64,000 nt of DNA from Adiantum capillus-veneris (taxonomy: Eukaryota > Streptophyta > Polypodiopsida > Polypodiales > Pteridaceae), in NCBI GenBank assembly GCA_014529385.2, contig CM043970.1, positions 41,533,279 to 41,597,278 on the forward strand, given 5' to 3'. The notes beneath the pieces are model-generated. The model did no database searches. It saw nothing but the letters and a program-made list of their open reading frames with translations, and was not told the origin of the DNA. A program made the position numbers and the translations under genes. Shown here one piece after another: positions 1-11,790 of this stretch (position 1 is its first letter; each line of letters opens with the position of its first letter).

Positions 1-190
1 AGTTTATAAACTACTATATGAGGATTCCAAAGAGCTAGCTACTATGTAGGAGTTCATGAATTACTAGATGAACTTACTAGATAAAGACGTCCAAGAACAG
101 GTTTCTACATAGGAGTTTATGATTTACCAGATGAACTTACTAGATCAGAACGTCCAAGAGCAAGTTACTATATAGATGTTGGTGATTTGC
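1..190. repeat. 63-bp tandem repeat, 2-3 units
   Basis: The phrase AGATGAACTTACTAGAT occurs at 66 and again at 129, each followed about 8 bases later by CGTCCAAGA; a looser third copy precedes them. No coding potential is seen to position 300. Confidence 0.7.
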
Positions 191-303
191 TAGATGAATT
201 AGAAAATTGCTAGCTTACTTGCTAGATTAAATGTGAAAACTCCTACTTCTAGCTAGGAATTATTGAGCATGTACTCTAACTTACTATCTAGAAACACGTC
301 CAA

Positions 304-592
304 AGCTCCTTGTGAGAGGTATCAGGTATGATGCAGGGGATAATCAGGCCGAGCTCCACCATCCTAGTGTAGTGGTCACGGAAATTGTCGATCTTCGAAC
401 AATCGGCTTTTATGATGCAGATTTTGGCTGGGGGTCTTCAGCTTGGCATCTCCTCTGACGATTGCAAGCTCGAGCTCATCGTCCGCCTCACCTCCAAAGA
501 GCTGGGAGGCTTTCTGCCGAGCCTTCTCTCCGCGCCATGGCCGCCGAGTGGAATGTGTAATGGCTCACACGCACGCTAATTAACTTGCAGCC
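304..592 (+). pseudogene. BAHD acyltransferase, 3' fragment (copy A)
   Basis: This is the C-terminal end of a BAHD-family acyl-CoA-dependent acyltransferase (the family of hydroxycinnamoyltransferases, cytosolic enzymes that acylate alcohols or amines). The frame reads IVDLRTIGFYDADFGWG, keeping the family's DFGWG structural motif, and is nearly identical in DNA to 2850-3189. Relative to that copy it has lost about 45 bases just after DFGWG and others further on, so the frame is broken. The N-terminal part and the HxxxD catalytic motif are absent. It appears to be the remnant of a tandem duplicate of the neighbouring copy B. Confidence 0.75.
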
Positions 593-1130
593 CTACCTTG
601 TATCCTTTATATATATAGGTGGGTGGTGCATAAGTAGATAGAGCTGAGGTAGAACTGAGGTAGGAGTATGGCGAAGATCCATATTATTGTGGAGACTAGA
701 GCGCCATACCCTGGTCTTAAACGGTGTGGATCTCTACTGGAGTGAGTTTGGCTATGCCCGCACTGTCCATTTCTACAGCACCCAGTCGGGCCATCATGAC
801 TTTAAGGCCATTGTCCAGAGCCTCAAAAAAGCCTCTCCATGCTCTTGGTCCACTTCTACCCTGCCGCTAGACGTCTTGTACCTCATACAAGTGATGATAA
901 TGTCAACTCGGGTGACACACTCCTTATAGTCCTAGATTGCAATGATGCTGGGGTTGAGGCCTACTGTTTGGATGTGGATTTTGGGCAGCTCCAAGGAGAG
1001 GGTTTTCGAGTGCAGGACTATCTTGCGCGGCTCACTCGCATCGATAGCCGGCTTCGCCCCGAAGATCCGGTTATGTCTGTGCAGGTGATCTCTTGCTTGT
1101 CGCATGTGTTTTTTAAGTCCTTCCCTCAGT

Positions 1131-1357
1131 TGTTGGAATTAGGGTTGCAGAGAAACACACACAGCTTGGAGAAGACGAAGGAAGCTCAAGGCACACAATA
1201 GAGAGTGTATTACTTAGTGTGCAATGGAAAGATAGATAGCCCTAGAGTGATGGGCGTATATACAATGCACGGGGGAAAAAACCTCCTAAAGAGAGAAAAA
1301 ATGCCCCGGCGGTCCTAGTGTGTTCACACACATCACTACCACATGTATATGGTAACA
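1131..1357 (-). repeat. copia-1 family 3' LTR (227 bp)
   Basis: On the minus strand it begins TGTTACCATATACATG and ends CTAATTCCAACA, matching the LTR at 14213-14440 with roughly ten differences. A purine-rich tract (CCAGGGGGGATT on the minus strand) immediately precedes it. Confidence 0.9.
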
Positions 1358-1432
1358 AATCCCCCCTGGAGTGATGCGGTGAACGAGAGCTGGCACATGA
1401 GTAAAGGGAAGTGCCATGCCCTGAGGACAGGA

Positions 1433-2434
1433 TCAGTCCACAAAGGGGAGTAAGCCCAAAGCTTTGCGGAACGCTTCAAGCTTCTCACGAGACAATGCCT
1501 TTGTGAAAAGATCTGCAAGGTTGTCCTGTGTTGGCACATAAGCGAAGCTGATCTCTCCTGCTGAGAGCCTCTCCCTGACATAGTGGTAATGCACCTCAAT
1601 GTGCTTTGTGCGAGCATGAAAAACTGGGTTCCTCGCAACTGCCAATGCGCTCTGACTGTCAGTGTAGATAGTGTTGGCAGTGTCCTGTCCAACACCCAAG
1701 TCAGCCATAAGGCGTCTGAGCCATACACACTCAACCGTAGCTGTGAAGACTGCCCTGTACTCAGCCTCACAACTCGAAGTGGCCACAGTAGGTTGCTTCT
1801 TGCTCAACCATGATATACATGAACTGCCAAGCATGAAACAAAAACCACTTGTGGACACTCGCGTGTCAAAACAACCAGCCCAATCTGAGTCCGAAAAAGC
1901 ATGTAAGTCTGGCGGCAATGATCCCCCCTTGGGATAAAACAAGCCAAGATGTAAAGTGCCACTAAGGTAGCGGAAAATCCTCTTGACAGCCTGCCAATGC
2001 TTAGACCCTGGGCTATGCATAAATCTGCTGACCTGCGAGACTGCAAACTGAATATCTGGCCTCGTGTTGCATACATAAATGAGGCAGCCAACAGCAGTTT
2101 GGTAAAGAGTGACATCAGCAGGATCGCCAGCATCATGTAGACTCAACTTCAAACCTGTTTCCATGGGAGTGGCAATAGGTTTGCAATCCTCAAGTCCAAA
2201 CTTACATAGCAATGTCTCTATGTAACTTTTCTGACACAAGGCAATACCACCATCACACTGCTTAAACTGTATACCCAAGTAATGATGCAACAGCCCCAAA
2301 TCTTTCATCTTGAAAGTAGCATTCAAATCAGCCTTAAATTCAGCAATATGTCTCTCATTTGGTCCAGTGATCAGCAAATCATCAACATAAAGAACCACAA
2401 TGAGAAATACATCATCCTCACGCTTTACATACAA
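1433..2434 (-). pseudogene. copia reverse transcriptase C-terminus and RNase H
   Basis: A 333-codon open frame. LYVDDLLITG near residues 15-25 is the copia RT catalytic box (YVDD). Next come the connection region with LGLLHHYLGIQF, then RNase H with SDSDWAGC, the DSQSALAVARNP block and HIEVHYHYVRE. It ends at a normal copia stop (LLPFVD). The frame is cleaner than that of copia-1, so it is useful for judging that copy's stop codons (SQVSRFM here, stop-VSRFM there). RT palm and fingers are missing, so no function is expected. Confidence 0.9.
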
Positions 2435-3189
2435 TGTGCTTTCTGTTGGACTGTTACGAAAGCCTCGTTTAAAGGATGGTGCCCGTCACTGCAAACACGG
2501 TGGAGAAATTGAAGGTGCAGGCAGCTGATGGGGTCCCGTTTACGTCCTTCGAGTGTTTAGCCGCCCACCTGTGGAAGGCTCGCACGAGGGCAGATACGAT
2601 GACTCAGCAAGACCAGGATGCACGCGTGGCGCTTCGATTCAGGGTGAACATAAGGGCGCACCTGGCTCCCAAGCTTCCGACAACCTCCTTCGGCCCAGGG
2701 GTGATTTACGCGCGGGTGGGTCCTGTGTCAACAGTAGAGTTGAATAAGAAGAGCTTGGGAGCAACCGCAAGCCGCATTCATAAGGATGTTCTATTGTACA
2801 CCAACCCTACCAAAATCCAGTAAGAGCTTGAGAGCTATGATGCGGAGGAGATGGTGTATGTGTGGGATAATCATGCCGAGCTCCACCATCCTAGTGTGGT
2901 GGTCACGGAAATTGTCGATCTTCGAACAATCGGCTTTTATGATGCAAACTTTGGCTGGGGAGAGTTGAAAGCGATCCGGCCTGCAACCATGCGTGGTTCC
3001 GGGGTCTTCAGCTTGGCGTCTCCTCCTCCTCCACGTCCTCCTCTTCGAGGCGGCAACGTCGACGATTGCAAGCTCGAGCTTATCGTCCGCCTCACCTCCA
3101 AAGAGATGGGAGGCTTTCTGCCAAGCCTCCTCTCCGCGCCATGGCCGCCGCGAGTGGAATGTGTAATGGCTCACACACACGCTAATTAA

Positions 3190-3825
3190 CTTGCAATGAC
3201 ATCATGTCGAGCGGCTAGCTGGCGAAGTGCGCCTCGAAGTATACATTAACGTCTCTATTGAGTGAAATTTCTCTTCGTTAATTCAGTTCCGTTCAATCGA
3301 AAAGCTAGTTGCAAGTCCTCCTCCTCGAGGCGCCCTTGGGTTGCGCTTCACAGTTTGATGAGGGCCCACTAGCTCTGCAATTGGGTGCCATTTTAATAGC
3401 GTTGCAAATATCTAACCTAGTGCTTTGTAATAAATATCGTGTTTTCCCATGTGAGCGTAATGATTACGGGGTTGATAGTCGATGTCGAGATTCTTTTTTT
3501 TGAGAGATCGTAGAAGAATTTAATTCCTTAGGTAAAGAAAAATATGATGCACCCTCAGGTAGGGGGAAGGTAGCCTTTTCCTCTCTCTCTCTCTCTCTCT
3601 CTCTAATCTCTTTCTATCATATAAGACTTCATGCACAACTTCAATTATCTCCAGACCTAGTTATGCTCTACACGTCTCACTTTAGAGGGTGGAACCAAAA
3701 TTGGTCAACAAAATTTTCTCTAACACTCTGCGAGAGAAAATCGTAATTTTCTCCTGCCTAAGGTCCTTTGAGGTAATTTTTTTCCTCGAGCTATCTCAGA
3801 GACCTTCTACCCAATCCACACTGTA
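3190..3825. other. non-coding stretch
   Basis: No supported gene. It contains a short CT microsatellite near 3580-3604. Apparent short frames have no recognisable motifs. Confidence 0.5.
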
Positions 3826-3919
3826 ATGGAATTGATATCTTGGTATTTACTGCAGTTGACAGGTGGTCAAGCCTTTTCCACCTGTCAGTTGCAATAAATA
3901 CCAAAATATCAATTCCATT
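3826..3919. repeat. foldback (inverted) repeat, ~41-bp arms
   Basis: Left arm 3826-3866 and right arm 3878-3919 are near-perfect reverse complements (AATGGAATTGATATC... against ...AATATCAATTCCATT) separated by about 11 bases. A third copy of the right arm with its AAGCCTTTTCC lead-in lies at 4093-4143. This is the form expected of a small foldback element or MITE remnant. Confidence 0.75.
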
Positions 3920-4143
3920 GCACCTCCTGAGCGGGGTGCTACGCCAACATGGCGAGAGAGAAGAGAGGAGAGGGGAGAAGAACAACGCAGACACTGGGTG
4001 CAATCCACCCCCCCCGCGTGCAAGAGTGTGCATTTCCCTCTTGCACGTATTTACATAATATATATTTCCGTTCACATAGGCCTAGCTCGATTAAGCCTTT
4101 TCCAAATGTCAGTTGCAATAAATACCAAAATATCAATTCCATC

Positions 4144-7100
4144 ACACTAAAAACCTACTCTTACAAGAATTTCAAGGTTTTGACTCTTTCGATGGTCTCA
4201 GGGGTCTTTGGACCTTCCTTTAGTCTATCTTCTAGATCGAACTTGATTTCATCTCATGGATACGAGAATAATGAGTCTAGATTTGATTATATGAGTGTGT
4301 TCCCTACCTTGAGGAATTCCTTTAGTACTAATATTGGCTCTTCAAACATGAGATAGTAGCTAGGTTTTGAGGAGAAAATCGTGATTTTTTCCCTCCCTGT
4401 GTGGAAACATGTCAGATTTCACATTCAATCCTACGAGTGTGATTCACGTACACTGTAAGACAAAATACTGATGTCAAACTTAGCCAAAAAGTCTTTTTCT
4501 ACCAGAAGTTGAGGAGACAATCACAATTTTTAGTTTGACTTCTGCTTTTGATCAGTTTTTAAAGCTTTGGTCAATTCAAGAGTGTTCCACCCTTCTTCAA
4601 GAGTATATGTGTCAATTTTCACCTTAATTGAGCAAGTGAAATGACCACAAGCTCAATTTCAAAAATCCCTTTTGAGCTTGATGAATAGCCCTCTTAATTC
4701 AAGGGGATTGCATGACCTCAACCTTCCAGATTCGATCTAAGCTTCAGGGCTAAAATGAGAGAGAAAATCACACTTTTTTTCCTAGGAAACCTCCCAAAAT
4801 GCACTGATTTCACCGTCTAAGGTCTTTGAAGCCCTCTTTTACTCTCTACTATCAGTCTGTATCTTGTTTTGACATTGTAGGGAGGTACTAATAAGCAGTT
4901 AGTATTCTTGACAACCTCCTTTTTGGCTCTTTCTCACCTAAGACCTTACGTTGGTTACTTTACACCCAAACTCCACACATATACTTAAAGACACTAATCA
5001 AAGATACTGGTGAGGTATCATGCAAAAAATTGTCTCTTAGCTTCACACGTCTCTCACAAATGCTGATTAAAGGATTTTTGAGAATTTTTGACCATCGTTG
5101 AGCATTCACACACTCTTGTTCATGCAAATTGAGCTCAAAATCACCCCAAGGAATCCACTATATGAAAATTGCAGATAGCACATGCGACCAAAAGGTATTT
5201 AAATAATCCCTTAACTCTATATTTTCAAGTATTATATGTACCCTTATGTGTGCAATTTTTTACGTATGAAAATTTTCACTTTCTTCTTAATGTAAATACA
5301 TTTTTTTATAAATGTACCTAATTATTAATTCCTTATTTTGTTCACACGTGCTATCTTACATGTTTCCTAGTAGACGCTCTACGAGAATCACCTACTTTTG
5401 GATGCACTATCCCTTTCTGAGCTTACACTGCTTTTGTAAAAGATCCTTTCAATGGCATGCAGATCCAATTAGATGTTGAGACTACTTGTCAAACTTGTCT
5501 ACTTACCCAACACCTAAAACAAAAGGAATCAATTGAAAATAGGTTCACGATGCTTGACAAATAACTCTCCATCGAAACTCTGAATTTCCTTTTGTTTTCT
5601 TGCATTTTTCTCAACTAGTGCAAGCTTCACCAGTCTATCCGTCAGTGAAGTTTTGCTCTAAGCTCCAAACCTATCTAAAACACTTTTTTTAATTGTCTAA
5701 CACTTTTGTAGCGAGATTATCACCACAATCACACAAAACAAAGACCACGGAAACCCTCATCTGCTCTCCTAACATATCTGACCTAAAGGTCTGCTTAAGG
5801 CAATTCTATTGGATTGGACTGTGTTCACTCTAGTCTAGGTACTCGATCCTCGACAATAGGGTGAATGTCTCAAGGCCCACAAGGGTCAACACCTATCACA
5901 TTCCTAGAAGAGACAAAAGCAATACGAAATGTCAATTCTGGGAAGTAAGTGACTCGTGTAGGGCTAAAGGCATACCAAGAGATGGTCAATCTCTTGTCTC
6001 AACACATCACACTCCACTTTGACACTCGAGGGGTGCATCCTATCTATTGGAATTACCGATCATATCCTTCACTTCTCTCACTTAATCACATGAAAATTCT
6101 CGAGAAAATCAACTCCAATTGACTCCAAACTTAATAGGTGTCTCCCTGAGAATATATAAAGCAAAACTAGTCTATCAGACTTCTAATATGGCATCGTGAG
6201 AAAAACGTATTTTTCTCTTGGCACTCAGATGTAGGTCGACTTTTTGGATTTCAAATGTGCCTACTAGGCAATCGACAAAATCTCAAAATGACACTCAAAT
6301 AGAGAGAAATGTCACCTAGGAGGTCGTAGATGTCGATACTAGATTTTTGCGTAACGCTTGCAATGTAAGTATATATCCGTACGTAGAGCTTGAAGAGATA
6401 AACACAATGGTGCCCTAGCAATTCCAATGCAACAACCATGCAGTGTAGTGTGAGATATTGAAATTCACAATAGAGAAGAGAAGACACACGACATATAGAG
6501 AAAACCTTATCTACTCATTCATTCATAATACTGATTGTGTACAAAAAACCTTATAATGTTACCTTTTATACCTTAGCTCTAGATTTTATGGTACAAAAGC
6601 TAAATTTGTTGCATATCATTAGAAATTATATTTGTGGCTTCAAAATTACATACGAGTGGCACATACGTGTTTTGGAAGAGATGTCACTATCAATTGGAAT
6701 TACCATTGCATTTACAAGAGTGATGAAATAAATTGTGAAATAAAATGGAATCCTTGTTAGAATCTTCCAACAATGGACAACATTTTAGAGTGCACGGAGA
6801 GACGAACGAAGGGTCACCTTTGATAGTGGTGTTTGGGAAAGCTTTGTCCAAGAAAGTTGGACTAGTGCTAGGGATGACAATACATAGACTGGATAACTTG
6901 AATACTTTGCTATTGTTGGAAGATGAACCAAATGGGCACCCTTCTAGAGTCACCTCTTCATAAAGCCATCAATTTTGAACTCCCCATTGTTTTTGTGAGA
7001 AAAGGTTGTAAATAAGAGAAACTCTGAATTTTGAACCGAGTGATTACTGACCCCAACTTTTGTAAATCTAAGTGGTAATGCCTGATTATGAGATTTGAGC

Positions 7101-7737
7101 CTTGTAGGTAATCAATTTAAGAGATCTGAGTGGTAATCAATTTTTCTCAAGCTCTGGTAATCCAAATTTGTTTCTGACAATTGCATTGTGTTCTTTTTCT
7201 TGTGCTCTTTAATTTAAGTGTAACCATTCTCAATTTCACCGTGGTTCGTGACGGCCACTTGCGAGCTAAATCTGCTCTTTTGAGTGCATAAATGGTTGTT
7301 TTTGGATGTTTTGACGATAGGAGAGTGTTCCTAGACTATAGGGAAACCTTTCTAGATAGTTTTGTTGCAGTTTAAAGGATCTTGGTGATGATGAAGCATG
7401 ATTTTGGTACCTTATCAAAATGTGACCCGATTTGGTAAGATTGTGTTTCTCAACCTCTTAGACCTCCTCCTAAAGTTTCATTGCATTTTGACTTCGTTTG
7501 AGTGCCGAAATAGTGTGACAACATAGAGCTATGAGACAGGACATAGGCAAATTGTCGGAGTAAAGAGTGATAGATTTGCTAGTAGTTTAGATAACTTCGT
7601 TCTGTAGTATCACTTCTTGAAGTTGACACCCTCAAAGAGTCTCCATGCCCTATCCGAGTCGCTTCCCTGAGGATTGACATTATGTTAGTGCCAGACAACA
7701 ATTATGCAGACGTTCGATCGTGGAAACCCGCTAACAT
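4144..7737. other. gene-poor DNA, possibly long LTR/UTR of a decayed gypsy element
   Basis: No coding region is supported. The 73-codon frame at 6745-6963 (GSPLIVVFGKALSKKVG) matches nothing I recognise. A TATA-like ATATATAAAG occurs near 6154. The stretch ends at a candidate primer-binding site (7738), so some of it may be an old long terminal repeat; no boundaries could be fixed. Confidence 0.35.
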
Positions 7738-7756
7738 TGGCACCGTTTCCAGGGAT
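7738..7756 (+). promoter_or_regulatory. candidate gypsy primer-binding site, tRNA-Asp type, decayed
   Basis: TGGCACCGTTTCCAGGGAT differs at three positions from the complement of a plant tRNA-Asp 3' end (TGGCGCCGTTGCCGGGGAT), the primer site used by Athila/Tat-type gypsy elements. Two of the three changes are at CpG sites. It directly follows an ...AACAT, as expected after an LTR ending in CA. The tRNA match is from memory. Confidence 0.4.
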
Positions 7757-8640
7757 AGTGATCTTTAGGTGGTGAGGTGACCTAGTCATAGCCGTAGGTT
7801 TCTTGTCTTTAGATTTTGCTATCCACTCTGTTTACACTTTAGCAGTCACGTAGCTAGACACAGGGTTTGGTGCTTGGTAGAGGCTAAAGTTGGGGACTTG
7901 CTATATCTACTCTTGAGGGGCATAGGGAGTTGTGAGGGAGATACGAAAAGCATTTTATTCTACATTTTTCTTGTTGCTTTGAAAGTATTGTTCCATCATC
8001 CATTTCACTTTCAATTTTACATTGTTTTATTTGTTCTTAGATTCATTTCATCACTTAGGAGTAGGCTAAGTAGCAACCTTTACCATCAAACTGGGTTGAA
8101 TAGTCCAGGGGGAAAACTGTGTAAAACCATATTTTGGTAAGTGAGACCATATCTTTGGAAACTGGAAAATTTGATGGTCAGAGCTTAAAAATTGATAAAA
8201 AACCCAAAACTTTGTGGAGAAAAGGGATAACTCAACCCAAGGGAAGAAATATAGGAATTTTCATCCAGTTTGGTGGACAAACATGAATCACAATCTACGT
8301 ACCTCTATGACTGTTTGAATAGAAACTAATACCATTGGGTCTAGGGGGGTTCCTAGTTAGTAATCAAACAATTTTGTAGAAAAATCCACACTAAAAACAC
8401 ATTAAAAATCAAGAAATTGGGAAAAGACACAAACACGTTGGAATTTGACCAAAACTTGGGGACTTTTAACTTTTAGAGATCCAAATCCAAAAGGAGGTGA
8501 GAATTGGTCTCTATAGGGCATAAGAATTCTCTTGACCAAGTTTCATGCCAAAATGCTGTCAAACATGGATCGTGATCCATGAAGGCTACATGTGTGGTGT
8601 TGGGCACCATGCAAAGATAAGATGTTGCATGGCAGTAGTG
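7757..8640. other. no feature seen
   Basis: No motif-bearing frame in this stretch. If 7738 is a primer-binding site, this would be the leader of a decayed gypsy element. Confidence 0.3.
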
Positions 8641-8998
8641 CATGTCCACCTAGAAAATAGGATAACTCCTCATAACATTATCTGAAGCTCCCATAGCCAC
8701 CGTTTCTCTCTCTTATACTCAAGGTTGATAGCCCATAACCTTATTCAGGCTCCCATGGCCATCTCTCTCTCCACGTTATTATTGTGAGTTGTTGGGCACC
8801 AAATCAAGGGAGAGGTAGATAAGATGAGAGGTATGGCAAGTACACTGACATGTCCACCTTAAAATAGGAATAGACTCTCATAACATTATCTGAAGACTCC
8901 CATAGCCATCGTTTCTCTCTCTTATACTCAAGTTGATAGCCCATAACCTTATTCAGGCTCCGTCATGGCCATCTCTCATCTCACATCCGTTATTATTA
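8641..8998. repeat. direct duplication, period about 208 bp
   Basis: The segment beginning CATGTCCACC at 8641 and again at 8849 runs in parallel for about 145 bp (both include CATAACATTATCTGAAG and GATAGCCCATAACC), with small indels. Confidence 0.8.
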
Positions 8999-9270
8999 GC
9001 TTCTCATACGCTCTCCCTCGACTTGCATAGCTAGTTACTCTCTTGCCCTCCCTTAAACCATATCTTGATCTCCATTGAGCTTTAAAAAAAAATCTCATCC
9101 CGATTTCCCATAAGTTAATTAATCTGTTTCACCCTCAAGATAAATCTCCCATGCCGACCCTCATTCACTTGCTTGGACCTTGGAATGGCTAAGCCATAGC
9201 CGTGAAGCATTTAGCACCCAATCATTGTAAATATTCCATAGCTTTATCATTGAAGGGCTCTCCTTTATGC

Positions 9271-9311
9271 TATATATATATATATAATAATGTATATATA
9301 TATATATATAT

Positions 9312-9343
<32 letters not shown>
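9271..9343. repeat. TA / GATA / GA compound microsatellite
   Basis: Runs of TA, then GATA, then GA follow one another. No gene. Confidence 0.9.
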
Positions 9344-9345
<2 letters not shown>

Positions 9346-9524
9346 GAGGTGCAAACACTTTGATCTCTCAATGATGGTAAACAACAAGAAGTTTATTTAT
9401 TTATGAAGACTACAAGGAGAATTTCTTGAATGATCACCTGTGGTTTTCATGTGATTTCACTACAAGAGGTACTTCACATTAGCGACGCTCGCAGTGCGAC
9501 ACTCAAAAGTGAAAATCCACGACA

Positions 9525-9574
9525 TCGCTATGGGCATCGCTATTCTATTTGTTGCATAGTGACACCCATAGCGA
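9525..9574. repeat. imperfect hairpin with GCGATG/CATCGC words
   Basis: TCGCTATGGGCATCGCTAT (9525-9543) is the imperfect reverse complement of ATAGTGACACCCATAGCGA (9556-9574). Further GCGACGCTC words lie nearby at 9482 and 9571, suggesting the end of an unidentified transposable element. Confidence 0.45.
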
Positions 9575-9678
9575 CGCTCATAGCGACATCGACATAGGTA
9601 AAAATTAAACCGAGAGCGTCAAAAGTTAAGATCTCAGATCTGAGTTTTCGGTGCTCAAGCGAAAGAGGTAACCCGTCC

Positions 9679-9680
9679 CC

Positions 9681-9712
<32 letters not shown>

Positions 9713-9794
9713 TTCTTCCACACACACACACAAAGAGAGGAAGGAGAGCCAAGTCTGCTCCTTCCTTCTCCTCTCTCTCATGTTCCCTTCCCCT

Positions 9795-9870
<76 letters not shown>

Positions 9871-9879
9871 TGTGTCTTT

Positions 9880-9923
<44 letters not shown>

Positions 9924-10040
9924 ATGCATAAACAAAAAACACATACACACACACACATGCATAAACAAAGAATGCATACACACACACATTGAGAGAGAGA
10001 GAGAGAGAGAGGAGAAAACAAATAGAAAGAGAAAGAGAGG

Positions 10041-10107
<67 letters not shown>
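9679..10107. repeat. compound microsatellite cluster (C, CT, AC, GA)
   Basis: A poly-C run is followed by CT, CA and three GA blocks. Long frames over it translate to dipeptide repeats and are not genes. Confidence 0.95.
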
Positions 10108-10111
<4 letters not shown>

Positions 10112-10179
10112 AAAAACCAAAGAGAGAGAGGAGGGAGAAGGCAAAAGAGAGAGGTAAGGGGAGAAAACAAAGAGAGAGA

Positions 10180-10340
10180 GATTAGGTTAGATTACATTTA
10201 GATTTATGTTTATGTTGAGTTTAAGATTAGGTTAGATTTAGATTTACGTTAGATTAAAATTATGTTAGATTTAAAATTAGGGCAAGATTTAAGATTAGCT
10301 AGCTATGTTAGATTTAAGTTAGATTACATTTAGGTTTCGG
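10180..10340. repeat. degenerate TTAGATTTA-rich tandem repeat
   Basis: Short variants of GTTAGATTTA(A/G) repeat about ten times up to the point where copia-1 coding similarity begins. It is not the plant telomere repeat. Confidence 0.6.
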
Positions 10341-10383
10341 ATTTAAGATTCCATATGCAAGTTGCAATGAGGCTAAAATTTCT

Positions 10384-10962
10384 TTGCTGCGTAAAGAGCT
10401 GGAGTCAAAGATTATGCATGAGGAAGATGATATGGACACTTTCCTTGCTAGTGTCAAGGATATCAATGAGAAACTTATTTCTGCAGGTGAAGTCATTTCA
10501 GACAATTTCCTTGTGCAGACTGTTCTTGATGCCTTACCAGATTCTTACCAGACTTTTGCTAGTACTTGGAGACTTATGACCCCAGAAAATCCTGAAGTTG
10601 TCAAGTTTGATGCATTATGCACATTGCTGTTGCAAGAGTCACTTTCCAGAAAAAACAGGACTAGGGAGCGTGTAGTTGAATAGGCTTTTATTGCTTCTCA
10701 AAGAAAGGGTAGTAACAACAATGCAACCACTTCTTATGGTTCTGCTGCGAGCGGCAAAAATACTGTTCCTGATGCTTCTGCTGGCAACACTTCGTCTGGA
10801 AATTCTGGTGATAAGGGCAAAAAGAAGATGCGTTGCCATTATTGTAAAGCTAATGATCACATGATGAAGCAGTGTCCTAAGTTGAAGGCAAAAGAGGCTA
10901 AGAAGAAAAGAGGGTGGTTCCATTGCAAATGCTGGTTCCAGTACAAATGCAGCCATTGTTGA
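10384..10962 (+). pseudogene. copia-1 Gag (partial)
   Basis: Nucleocapsid/capsid polyprotein part. The frame covers the capsid-like helical region (FLASVKDINEKLISAGEV, LPDSYQTFASTW) typical of copia gag. An in-frame TAG at 10681-10683 is followed in the same frame by a zinc knuckle CHYCKANDHMMKQC (CX2CX4HX4C) near 10834. The N-terminus is cut off and the frame ends soon after the knuckle. Confidence 0.85.
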
Positions 10963-11056
10963 GTCTTCTATAAAAGGATACTGTAATGCTGATGTTGATG
11001 CAGAATGGGATTTTAGTGCAAAGTGAACTTACAATCCTGCTATCCATGATGTAGGC

Positions 11057-11790
11057 TTGTCAGTTGCTACAGATTCACATGTGTGGTATTTCGACAGTGG
11101 TGCTACAAAGCACATTACCTCACATCGTGAATTGTTTACCTCTCTTGAGTTTGTCCCTCATGGCAATTCAGTCACTTGTGCCAACAATGCCTCTTATCCA
11201 GTTCAGGGAGTTGGAAAGATTGTGCTTACTACTGCAAATGGAAGTTCTCTCACACTTGTTGATGCACTTTATGTACCTGGAATCAAGAAGAATCTCTTGT
11301 CTGTATCCGCACTTGCCAGCCTTGGACTTGTAGTGAAATTTGTGGATGACAGATGTACAGTTCATGATCTCAGTTTTGGTGATGAAATTGTTGCATGTGG
11401 CCTTTTGTGCCGTGGGCTGTATAAGCTCACTTTGTATGACAAGTGTGGACAAAATTTTGCAAATGCTGTCGTAGATTCAAGGGTATTTCAGATGCAAAAC
11501 TTTGGCATGCACGTTTTGGTCATCTGAATTTTGCCAGTTTGCTGCGTTTTCAGAAATTTGATATGGTTGCTTCTTTGCCGCCTCTTGAAGCACCTATCAA
11601 ACATGTCTATGAAGGATGTATTTTGGGTAAGATGCAGCATTCTAAGTTTCCAAAGGATGGTTCAGTTCGGGCCACATGCAGGTTGCAGCTTGTGCATAGT
11701 GATGTTTGTGGGCCCATGCAAACTCCGTCCTTGGGCAATTACCTGTACTTCGTGACTTTCATTGATGATTACTCTAGGCATGCATAATTT
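11057..11790 (+). pseudogene. copia-1 protease and integrase N-terminal part
   Basis: Protease is marked by WYFDSGATKHIT (catalytic DSG). After a frame change near 11450 the integrase zinc domain follows (LWHARFGHLN), but the second half of the HHCC site reads YEGC where CxxC is usual, so one zinc ligand is Tyr. DVCGPMQTPS holds the first catalytic Asp. Sequence breaks after DDYSRH: the segment carrying the second catalytic Asp is deleted. Confidence 0.85.

Larger units (their letters stand above)
1131..2471 (-). mobile_element. Ty1/copia retrotransposon fragment (copia-1 family, 3' part)
   Basis: Holds the C-terminal half of pol and the 3' LTR of the family also present at 10.3-14.4 kb. Similarity to that copy stops abruptly at about 2471, where BAHD sequence resumes. 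The 5' LTR, gag, protease and integrase are absent, so this is a truncated insertion or the product of a later deletion. It lies opposite to the host pseudogene. Confidence 0.9.
668..3189 (+). pseudogene. BAHD acyltransferase pseudogene, split by a copia fragment (copy B)
   Basis: Two pieces of one BAHD acyltransferase flank a copia fragment (1131-2471). The N-terminal piece starts at ATG 668 (MAKIHIIVETR), shifts frame near 700 to HTLVLNGVDLYWSEFGY, and shifts again near 835 to LVHFYPAARRLV. The C-terminal piece (2476 on) has the family segment FTSFECLAAHLWKARTRA, an in-frame TAA at 2821-2823, then YDANFGWG, where the usual DFGWG aspartate is Asn. The stretch that should hold catalytic HxxxD is missing between the pieces, so the gene is dead. 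The family call rests on motif order and spacing; HCT-like is a guess from the N-terminal wording. Copy A upstream suggests a tandem pair before the damage. Confidence 0.8.

Noticed and set aside
9540-10201. Several long frames of Ser-Leu, Arg-Glu or Val-Cys repeats
   Set aside because: They are translations of CT/GA/CA microsatellites in all frames; no start context or non-repeat domain.
10180-10340. Interstitial telomere repeat
   Set aside because: The words are TTAGATTTA-like and irregular, without tandem TTTAGGG.
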